From NCBI GenBank assembly GCA_016735225.1, contig JAERRX010000149.1, positions 1 through 34,523 on the forward strand: a DNA stretch of 34,523 nt, written 5' to 3'. This document shows positions 8,248-14,576 of this stretch, piece after piece; position 1 is the first letter of the stretch; each line of letters starts with the position of its first letter. The DNA comes from Sulfurimonas sp. GTDB lineage: Bacteria; Campylobacterota; Campylobacteria; Campylobacterales; Sulfurimonadaceae. The translations under genes and the position numbers were made by a program. The notes beneath the pieces are model-generated. The model saw only the letters and a program-made list of their open reading frames with translations, had not been told where the DNA came from and searched no databases.

Positions 8248-8550
8248 TTAACTCTCTTTTGACAACTCTAACAGTAGATCTCTAATTTCACTTTTATCAA
8301 AGTAGATATTTAATGCCAACTCACTATTAAACTTTTTTAAAAGTTGATTTTTTTTAGACATTCTAAGCTCTTTGTCATCTTTTAAAAGAGCTAGTTCATC
8401 TTTTAGCTGTTTTTTATATCTGTTGATAATATCTTCTTTGCTTTGTATAGAACTATTTACTTTTACTGACTTAGAACTACGAAATGTAACTACTACAATA
8501 AGTATAAGTCCTATGATTCCTACTATTGAGTATAAAACCTCATCATTCAT
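8248..8550 (-). CDS. Small membrane-anchored protein, unknown function
   Basis: 100 aa. One hydrophobic helix near the N terminus (~5-24, YSIVGIIGLILIVVVTF), then a Lys/Glu/Asp-rich segment with a likely helical or coiled region (~38-80) and an acidic C terminus. I do not recognise a family. Its start overlaps the end of the YaiI-like gene by 8 bp, so it belongs to the hydrogenase transcription unit. Any functional link is unproven. Confidence 0.6.
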   Translation of the reverse strand: MNDEVLYSIVGIIGLILIVVVTFRSSKSVKVNSSIQSKEDIINRYKKQLKDELALLKDDKELRMSKKNQLLKKFNSELALNIYFDKSEIRDLLLELSKES

Positions 8551-9013
8551 GTTCTGTCTTTATCTGCTTTTGTTTACTTAAAAAAGAGTTTAGTTGATTG
8601 GCAAATTGTTGTGCATCTTTAGTGCTAAAAGGTTTTGGTCCTTTTGTGAGTTCGCCACTATCTCTTATCTGTGCCATCAAGTCTCTCATGGCAAGGTATT
8701 GCTTTATATTATCTACACTATAAAGCTCTCCTCTATGGTCTATAGCATGGGCATTTTTTGTTATGACTCTATCTGCTAGTGGAATATCTGCTGTTATGAC
8801 TAGGTCACCAGCTTTGAGCATCTCTACTATTTTATCATCAGCTTCGTCAGCTCCAGCATCTACTATGATGTAGGTTATAAACTTACTTTTACCAATATCT
8901 ATCTTTTTGTTAGCAACTACATAGGTATCGATTTGAAGCCTTGTTATAGCACGATAGATAATTGGCTTTAAAATATTTGGAAAAGCATCTCCATCTATAT
9001 AAATATCAATCAT
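8543..9013 (-). CDS. YaiI/YqxD family (UPF0178, DUF188) protein
   Basis: 156 aa, the usual family length. Family features are IYIDGDAFPN at the N terminus (most relatives have DADACPV, so the Cys is Phe here), GDLVITADIPLADRVI at ~89-104 and AIDHRGELYS at ~111-120. The fold is thought to be PIN-nuclease-like with conserved acidic residues, but no function is established. The ATG overlaps the stop of the hydrogenase large-subunit gene (ATGA), which implies translational coupling. Confidence 0.85.
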   Translation of the reverse strand: MIDIYIDGDAFPNILKPIIYRAITRLQIDTYVVANKKIDIGKSKFITYIIVDAGADEADDKIVEMLKAGDLVITADIPLADRVITKNAHAIDHRGELYSVDNIKQYLAMRDLMAQIRDSGELTKGPKPFSTKDAQQFANQLNSFLSKQKQIKTEHE

Positions 9014-10680
9014 CTCTTAGCATCTACCTTAAACTTATGTAGATTTGTCTCACCAAAGTCCATAACATGAACAGCACATGCTAGACATGGGTCAAATGAG
9101 TGTAAAACTCTTAAAACCTCCAAAGGTTTTGAAGTGTCTTCTATCTTTATGCCGACTAAAGCTTCCTCATAAGCCCCTCTGATGCCATCAAAGTTTTTAG
9201 GAGTAGCATTCCAAGTGGTAGGAGCTATGACAGAAAAGTTTTCTATCTTTGCATCTTTTATATTTACAAAGTGAGAGAGTGTTCCTCTAGGTACTTCAAA
9301 GAAAGCCCGACCTTTAGCATCTTTGCTTAGTGAGTCAAAGTCAAACTTTGTCCAAGTATCTGTGTCATAGTATTTTATGTTTTGTATTAGGTTTGAAACT
9401 AGTTTAAAAATATACTCACATATATAGCTAGTTTCTATTGCCCTAGTGGCATTTCTTCCTATGCTAGTTGATAGGTCGATAAGCTCTAAGTCTGTAGATG
9501 CTAAAAACTCATCTACAAAAGATTTTATAAGCTTGTTGTCTTTTTTATAGCTTATGATTACTCTTGCTAGTGGTCCTGTCTCCATAACTCTGCCATCATA
9601 TCTAGGAGCTTTTATCCAAGAATATTTGTCATCATTTTTTGCCGTTTTTAAGGTTGCATCTTCATTTAGGTCTGTATATTCGACCTCATTATCTAATGTT
9701 TCATTTTTGTACCATGCTCTGTCTATCTCTTCTGTTATTTTATCTTCATCAAAAGATGCAATATTTTCAAAGTCATGGTTATAGATAACACCTGCATCAA
9801 AGAGCTTTTTGTTCCCCTCTTCATAACCACCAACTGACAAAAAGTTTCCATTTGCTCTACCAACTCCAGCTTTTATCTCATCTTTATAGGCGATAGCTAA
9901 AAGTTTTGCATCTGGTAAATATGCTCTATCTATAAAATCTTTTGCCTCTTTTATGATAAATAGATAGTCATTTAGCCTTTGTGGGTTTAACATGTCAGCA
10001 ACACTTGTAATTCCACCAACAACTATGCTTTGAGGGTGTGGGGTTTTTCCGCCAAAAATAGCCACCGCCTTGCTTATATTTGTCTGAAATTTAAGAGCTT
10101 CAAAATAGTGAGAAATCATAATAAGGTTTTGCTCAGGAGTTAGCTTGTAAGCACTATGTCCCCAGTAAGCATTTGAAAATGGTCCCAGTTTTCCAGCATC
10201 TACAAATTTACCTAACTTTTCTAAAACATCTTCATAATGTGAGTGAGAATTTCTAAAAGGTTTTTTATGATACTTGTGTGCTTCTTTTGATGTAAGCTTT
10301 GCATCTGCACTCAAAGCTGAGGTAATATCTACAAAATCCAAAGAGTGAAGATGATAAAAATGAACAACATGGTCTTGTATAAAAAGTGCCATCGCCATCA
10401 AATCACGAATAATCTCGGCATTTTTTGGAAGCTCTAAAGAGTAAGCATCTTCAACACAGCTAACAGCCGCACGAAAGTGAGAGTTTGTGCAAACACCGCA
10501 AATTCGTCCTGCTAAAAGTCCCGCATCCCTAGGGTCTCTATCTTTTAGAATGATCTCTATTCCACGAAAAAGTTGCCCACTTACATAAGCCTCTCTAACT
10601 ACACCATTCTCATCTACTTCTACCTCAGCTCTTAAATGACCCTCTATTCTTGTTATGGGGTCTATTACTATTTTTTTCAT
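9010..10680 (-). CDS. [NiFe]-hydrogenase large (catalytic) subunit
   Basis: 556 aa. It carries the two Ni-binding motifs: RICGVCTNSH (Cys61, Cys64, His68) and DPCLACAVH near the C terminus (Cys532, Cys535, His538). An 18-residue tail follows His538 and would be removed by a maturation endopeptidase after Ni insertion. The N terminus has RIEGHLR, and the helix after L1 (ALFIQDHVVHFYHLHSLDFV) is typical of uptake-type (group 1-like) enzymes. It starts by TAATG overlap with the fusion gene encoding the small subunit, so subunits are made together. No hyp maturation genes or cytochrome b subunit are in the window. Electrons would pass to the partner's clusters. Confidence 0.95.
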   Translation of the reverse strand: MKKIVIDPITRIEGHLRAEVEVDENGVVREAYVSGQLFRGIEIILKDRDPRDAGLLAGRICGVCTNSHFRAAVSCVEDAYSLELPKNAEIIRDLMAMALFIQDHVVHFYHLHSLDFVDITSALSADAKLTSKEAHKYHKKPFRNSHSHYEDVLEKLGKFVDAGKLGPFSNAYWGHSAYKLTPEQNLIMISHYFEALKFQTNISKAVAIFGGKTPHPQSIVVGGITSVADMLNPQRLNDYLFIIKEAKDFIDRAYLPDAKLLAIAYKDEIKAGVGRANGNFLSVGGYEEGNKKLFDAGVIYNHDFENIASFDEDKITEEIDRAWYKNETLDNEVEYTDLNEDATLKTAKNDDKYSWIKAPRYDGRVMETGPLARVIISYKKDNKLIKSFVDEFLASTDLELIDLSTSIGRNATRAIETSYICEYIFKLVSNLIQNIKYYDTDTWTKFDFDSLSKDAKGRAFFEVPRGTLSHFVNIKDAKIENFSVIAPTTWNATPKNFDGIRGAYEEALVGIKIEDTSKPLEVLRVLHSFDPCLACAVHVMDFGETNLHKFKVDAKR

Positions 10681-13097
10681 TATTTCTCATCCTCTTTATA
10701 AACTCTTTCATTAGCAAACTTATCTGCAAAGCCAATCTCTGTACATGCCATACAACCATGACCAGCTTGAACAGGCCAGCTAGTTCCTTTGTTAAACTTC
10801 ATAGTTGGGCAGTTTACATTTGCATAGGGACCCTTGCATCCCATCTCAAACAAACAAAAACCTTTTTTAGCTCCCTCGTCTCCCCACTCTTGCACAAACT
10901 CACCTAGTTCATAGTGACCTCTTCTCTCGCAGTTGTCATGAACTCTTCCCTCATAAGCCCATAAAGGTCTGTTAAACTTATCAAGAGCAGGTAACTCCTC
11001 AAACATTATATATGAAAGTAGTGTTCCTACTATATTTGTTGGGTTTGTGGGACAACCTGGAAGGTTTATGATGTCCTCTCTTTGTAGGGCTTCGCCTACT
11101 CCAACGGCACCAGTTGGGTTTGGCTTTGCTGCTACTATGCCACCATCTAAAGCACAACTACCAACCGCTAAAACCAAAGAAGCATCTTTTGCACACTCTC
11201 GCAATAGCTCAACTCCAGTCTTAGCATCGGCACCTATTCTTAAAAACTTTCCATCCATACCCATAGGAACAGCACCCTCAACTATTAAGATATACTCACC
11301 CTTTTTATTTTTAACAATATCTTCTAGTATTGTTTCACTCCGATCACCGCTCGCACTCATAAGTAGCTCATGATAATCAAGAGAGATATAGTCAAATATC
11401 AAGTCTTCTATACTAGGGTTTGTTGATTTTATAAATGCTTCAGAGTTTCCACTACAGTCACTTAACTCTAGCCAGATAATAGGAATCTTGTTTAGCATCG
11501 TCACCCCAGTATCTACAACTTGCTCAAAATTTGGATGCAGTTGCATATTTGCCGTTACCATCGACACCCAGCTATTTACCTCTGACTTGGCTATATCAAG
11601 GGAGTCCATCGCTGCTTGTAGGTTTTTTGTACTTAGTTTATTTACGGGGTTTAGTGTGTTAAATTTATCGAGTCTTTTTTGTACCTTTTGTATCTCTTTT
11701 TCTCTTTTTATATCCTCGGGATTTTTTATAGGTATATTTGGGTCTATGAGATGCTGTGAGTCTTCTATAACATCTTCAATCATTACCTTGCATCTTCCAC
11801 AAACCCTACCAGCTTGACTAAAGTCTGAGAGTTGCCCAAACGAAGAGATACCTGTTTGTTTTACTATATCTACTAGGTCTTGATGATAAACATTCTCACA
11901 GCTACAGATGAGTCTTCCTCTTTCGCCAAGAAGTCTGTTTTCATATAGATAGCCAATATCAACCTTTTCTTCACTCTCTATGAGTGACTCAACATAGGCT
12001 ATATCTACATTTGAGTTTATTCCTATAAATTTTCTTAGCTTATCATCATCTATAAAGTACTCATCTATTCTACTATCTTTTTTTGAGCTTATGAGTACTT
12101 TTTCATACTTTGAAGTAAACTTTGGAGAGTTCACTTCAACTAAGTCAAACTCTCCAACTTTGAGCATATCTACACTAATATCAAGCTCAAACTTTTTTAA
12201 ATCTTTTTGTAGTATGTGAGAAATAGCACAATCAGACTCTAAAATACACTCCTTAACATGCCCTGCCACAAAACCAAACTCCTCTACCTCTGCACACTCT
12301 CCAACAGCATATATATCTTTATCTTCACTTTGCATATATCTGTTTGTCAATACACCCTTGTTGCATCTAATATCATCTGCAAAATCTTCAATATTTGGCT
12401 TGATGCCAACACCAAACACAAGAAAAGGGTTTTGTATAGTTAGTTTTTTTGTTTTTAGTAGTGTTATCTGAGAATTTTCTATAACTTTATCGACAATCTC
12501 ATCTTCATAAGATATATTTATCTTTCCACCATTAGTGTAGCAATCATCGATAATCTTTATAGCATCTATACTTAAATGTTTAGAATATAGATGTTTAGCT
12601 CTTACAAGTAGAGTGATTTTTGATACATTTGGCATCTCGTTTAGAGTTTCTAAAATCTCAAGGCTTATAGGTCCACTACCGACAACAACCACCTCTTTTT
12701 CTTTTACACCCTCTCTTATCATTTGACAATCATCTGCATTTCTAAAAACAGCCGCATTTGAGATAGCATCTATGTTAAAAAGAGAGATAGGAATAGAACC
12801 CGTAGCTATAATGAGCTTATCATAAGTAAACATCGAGTTTTTAGAAAATACTCGTTTAGCTTTTTTGTCTATCTTTATGATCTTTTGACCTAGCTCTATC
12901 TTAACCATGGGGTCAAGATGCAAAGATATATCAGCAGTTGTTTTGGAAGCATCTAACAACCTACAAAGATGTATCCTATCATAAGGCATATATGTTTCTT
13001 CGCTCAAAACAGTTACCTCTACAGAAGGCTCAAGCTTCTTAAAGTTGTTCGCTAAATATGCTGCAGCGATACCGCCACCAATGATAATAACTCTCAT
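10680..13097 (-). CDS. Fusion: FAD/NAD(P)-type oxidoreductase + BFD [2Fe-2S] domain + [NiFe]-hydrogenase small subunit
   Basis: 805 aa. Residues 1-~300 are a pyridine nucleotide-disulfide oxidoreductase fold: FAD site VIIIGGGIAAA (3-13), second dinucleotide motif VVVVGSGPISLEI (136-148), and IYAVGECAEV (262-271), close to the flavoprotein part of NirB/rubredoxin reductases. Residues ~390-445 are a BFD-like [2Fe-2S] domain (Cys398, Cys400, Cys433, Cys436). After a Lys-rich linker, ~500-805 is a hydrogenase small subunit with Cys548, Cys648, Cys682 (proximal cluster), His720, Cys723, Cys748, Cys754 (distal) and Cys763, Cys782, Cys785 (medial). The usual second proximal Cys (CxGCxE) is Asn551 in CSGNSE. 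There is no Tat signal and no C-terminal anchor, so it should be cytoplasmic. The start has AAAGGA upstream. An AT-rich dyad lies at 13132-13148 in the promoter region. Confidence 0.92.
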   Translation of the reverse strand: MRVIIIGGGIAAAYLANNFKKLEPSVEVTVLSEETYMPYDRIHLCRLLDASKTTADISLHLDPMVKIELGQKIIKIDKKAKRVFSKNSMFTYDKLIIATGSIPISLFNIDAISNAAVFRNADDCQMIREGVKEKEVVVVGSGPISLEILETLNEMPNVSKITLLVRAKHLYSKHLSIDAIKIIDDCYTNGGKINISYEDEIVDKVIENSQITLLKTKKLTIQNPFLVFGVGIKPNIEDFADDIRCNKGVLTNRYMQSEDKDIYAVGECAEVEEFGFVAGHVKECILESDCAISHILQKDLKKFELDISVDMLKVGEFDLVEVNSPKFTSKYEKVLISSKKDSRIDEYFIDDDKLRKFIGINSNVDIAYVESLIESEEKVDIGYLYENRLLGERGRLICSCENVYHQDLVDIVKQTGISSFGQLSDFSQAGRVCGRCKVMIEDVIEDSQHLIDPNIPIKNPEDIKREKEIQKVQKRLDKFNTLNPVNKLSTKNLQAAMDSLDIAKSEVNSWVSMVTANMQLHPNFEQVVDTGVTMLNKIPIIWLELSDCSGNSEAFIKSTNPSIEDLIFDYISLDYHELLMSASGDRSETILEDIVKNKKGEYILIVEGAVPMGMDGKFLRIGADAKTGVELLRECAKDASLVLAVGSCALDGGIVAAKPNPTGAVGVGEALQREDIINLPGCPTNPTNIVGTLLSYIMFEELPALDKFNRPLWAYEGRVHDNCERRGHYELGEFVQEWGDEGAKKGFCLFEMGCKGPYANVNCPTMKFNKGTSWPVQAGHGCMACTEIGFADKFANERVYKEDEK

Positions 13098-13131
13098 ATA
13101 TATTTCCTTTGTATTTTTTTGCTAAGTTTAC

Positions 13132-13148
13132 AATATATTTGATATATT
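13132..13148. promoter_or_regulatory. AT-rich dyad upstream of the hydrogenase operon
   Basis: AATATAT-TTG-ATATATT, a perfect 7-bp inverted repeat with a 3-bp centre, 35-51 bp before the fusion gene's ATG. It could be a regulator site or an AT-rich promoter element. Composition alone makes short AT palindromes common, so confidence is low. Confidence 0.25.
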
Positions 13149-13208
13149 TTCAACTGTAGCAAGTTACTTCAGGATATACATTCTCATTTGGGGACGATGA
13201 GAACCAGA

Positions 13209-13237
13209 AAAAGTGGATATTCAATCACAGGGGTGTA
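13209..13237 (+). repeat. Dispersed repeat, copy A
   Basis: A 29-bp unit whose 3' part reads GATATTCAATCACAGG-GGTGTA. It matches copy B at 17734-17762 at 27 of 29 positions in the same orientation. The 15-bp core AATCACAGGGGTGTA recurs inverted at 16432-16446. It lies between the hydrogenase operon and the accessory segment. Confidence 0.75.
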
Positions 13238-13291
13238 GCTTCTAAGCTTTTCATCATTTAATACTAATATAGATTGTGCTAAACTGCTCTT

Positions 13292-13363
13292 ATGCCAAGA
13301 AAAGAAAGCATAATAAATATAGAAATATTGGCAAAGATAAATAAGGATAAAAATGAGAAATAA
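13292..13363 (+). other. Short 23-codon frame overlapping the next start (possible leader peptide or transposase N-terminal scrap)
   Basis: A frame MPRKESIINIEILAKINKDK ending 8 bp inside the following gene. The opening MPRK-x(4)-IE resembles the start of REP-associated tyrosine (Y1/IS200-like) transposases, which often begin MPRKxR. The rest does not continue as one. It could equally be a coupled leader peptide or chance. No clear ribosome-binding site precedes it. Confidence 0.2.
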
Positions 13364-13571
13364 ACAAGATAAGATATCAAATATATTTTCTTCTTTAGTT
13401 TTTCCTGATATTAAAGACCCTATTGCATATAGCTCAGATAGTCCTAATCTTACAAAATATATGAAAAGATTGGCAACTGATAAGAGTTTCTTAGAAGAAG
13501 AAGCAAAAAATCTAGGAAAAGAAGTAAGTGAAATGCTAGAAGAGTTAGAAGAAAAAGGTATCATTAAGTGA
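13353..13571 (+). CDS. Small protein of unknown function, first of a two-gene unit
   Basis: 72 aa. A ribosome-binding site AAGGA precedes the ATG by 5 nt. The N-terminal half is mixed (IFSSLVFPDIKDPIAY). The C-terminal half is an acidic, probably helical segment (FLEEEAKNLGKEVSEMLEEL, ending EEKGIIK). No DNA-binding motif is obvious. Its stop overlaps the GTG start of the next gene (GTGA), so the two are coupled. The size and pairing are reminiscent of a toxin-antitoxin or small effector pair, but no family match supports this. Confidence 0.6.
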   Translation: MRNKQDKISNIFSSLVFPDIKDPIAYSSDSPNLTKYMKRLATDKSFLEEEAKNLGKEVSEMLEELEEKGIIK

Positions 13572-14011
13572 CAAGCAAAGAACAAGAAGAGATCGAAGCC
13601 ATAGCAAGAGGTGGTATGCAATTGATAGATAGCATACTTGTATTAGATCTCTTTAGAACTCATGTTGGTGTTTCAGATTATAGCAAAGAAAATGCTGCTC
13701 AAGATGCTATCAATCATCTAATGGAACATTTGGAGATTATGAAGATACAAGCAAGAGGTTTAGATAGTTATAAATTTATATCATGGTATGGCTTTTTTTT
13801 ATCAAATCACGCAGATGATCCAAAAAATGTCATAAGAATAGCAACTATCCTAGCACTAAATATTATGCTAAGACGAGATAACGACAAATCTTTACCAAAA
13901 GATTTGTTATCAGAATTGGCTGCTATGGCTCTCAGAGATGGTCAAGACGATAACTTCGGTATAGGTAAAAACGGAGTATATTTTATCTTTAAAACTTGCT
14001 CTAAAATATAA
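13568..14011 (+). CDS. Unknown protein, second of a two-gene unit
   Basis: 147 aa, starting with GTG that overlaps the previous stop. AAAGG lies ~9 nt upstream. An alternative ATG is at 13616. Mostly helical, soluble and slightly acidic, with no signal peptide or transmembrane segment. The middle (FISWYGFFLSNHADDPKNVI) and the end (MALRDGQDDNFGIGKNGVYF) are the most distinctive parts. I do not recognise the family. It lies on the opposite strand to most of the neighbouring genes, within an accessory segment bracketed by direct repeats. Confidence 0.6.
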   Translation: MTSKEQEEIEAIARGGMQLIDSILVLDLFRTHVGVSDYSKENAAQDAINHLMEHLEIMKIQARGLDSYKFISWYGFFLSNHADDPKNVIRIATILALNIMLRRDNDKSLPKDLLSELAAMALRDGQDDNFGIGKNGVYFIFKTCSKI

Positions 14012-14031
14012 ATATTAGAACGATAGAATTT

Positions 14032-14487
14032 TTACTGAATAATAGAAAAAATATAATCTTTAAAAAGCACAGTAAACATTGTAGCTATAATCAACCATTG
14101 CATTCTATCAAATTTTGAATCAACTTTAGAAATTTTAGCATCAAGACTTGACATATCTTGTTTTAAACTACCTTCTAACTTCGACATATCTTGTTTTAAA
14201 CTACCTTCTAGCTCCGAGATGTCTTGTTTTAAACTATCTTCTAGTTTCGAGATGTCTTGTTTTAAACTATCTTCTAGTTTCGACATGTCTTGTTTTAAAC
14301 TATCTTCTAGTTTCGAGATGTCTTGTTTTAATTCGTTTTTTACACTTAAAATACTTGCTTCAACTTTTGATATATCAGATTTTAGTTCTTCTCTTGTAAC
14401 CATGTGCTGGGCATTATGTAGTAATAATTGTACTATATCTTTTTGAGTCAGATGTTCATCTACAGTTTTTTCATTTAAATTATTCAT
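14032..14487 (-). CDS. Coiled-coil protein with 11-residue tandem repeats and C-terminal membrane anchor
   Basis: 151 aa. Residues ~50-115 consist of an 11-residue repeat of the type SLKQDISKLED, about six copies, encoded by an exact 33-bp period. Hendecad repeats form parallel coiled coils. A final transmembrane helix (~132-148, WLIIATMFTVLFKDYIF) anchors it. The design resembles DUF1640/Bdr-like and other coiled-coil tail-anchored proteins, but I cannot name the family. A promoter-like TGTATAAT lies 5 nt before the ATG with almost no leader. Repeat copy number is likely to vary between strains. Confidence 0.7.
   Translation of the reverse strand: MNNLNEKTVDEHLTQKDIVQLLLHNAQHMVTREELKSDISKVEASILSVKNELKQDISKLEDSLKQDMSKLEDSLKQDISKLEDSLKQDISELEGSLKQDMSKLEGSLKQDMSSLDAKISKVDSKFDRMQWLIIATMFTVLFKDYIFSIIQ
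14146..14343 (-). repeat. 33-bp in-frame tandem repeat
   Basis: The string CTTGTTTT recurs at 14157, 14190, 14223, 14256, 14289 and 14322, a strict 33-bp period, inside the coiled-coil gene. Units differ by a few bases (ISKLED, MSKLED, ISELEG, MSKLEG). The copies in the middle are nearly identical, which points to recent slippage or recombination. Confidence 0.85.
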
Positions 14488-14492
14488 ACCCT

Positions 14493-14498
14493 ATTATA
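14493..14498 (-). promoter_or_regulatory. -10 box five nt before the coiled-coil gene start (possible leaderless mRNA)
   Basis: The minus strand reads TTTTGCTGTATAATAGGGTATG: a T-rich stretch, TATAAT, AGGGT, then ATG. Transcription would start at about the start codon. This is the second gene in the window with this arrangement. Confidence 0.45.
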
Positions 14499-14576
14499 CA
14501 GCAAAACAATTAACATTATATAAAATCAGAATCATTAAATTTCACTCTACATGGTAAAACTGGACACTTTTCTATT

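Noticed and set aside
11047-11373. 108-codon plus-strand frame
   Set aside because: Antisense to the hydrogenase small-subunit domain, with no independent support.
13184-13621. 145-codon minus-strand frame
   Set aside because: It runs antisense across dispersed repeat A and the coupled two-gene unit. It has no recognisable domain, and its C-terminal YTPVIEY segment is just translated repeat sequence.
14148-14446. Plus-strand repetitive frames and a possible CRISPR-like array
   Set aside because: The 33-bp periodicity has no spacers and is explained by in-frame 11-residue repeats of the minus-strand coiled-coil gene. The plus frames are its antisense shadow.
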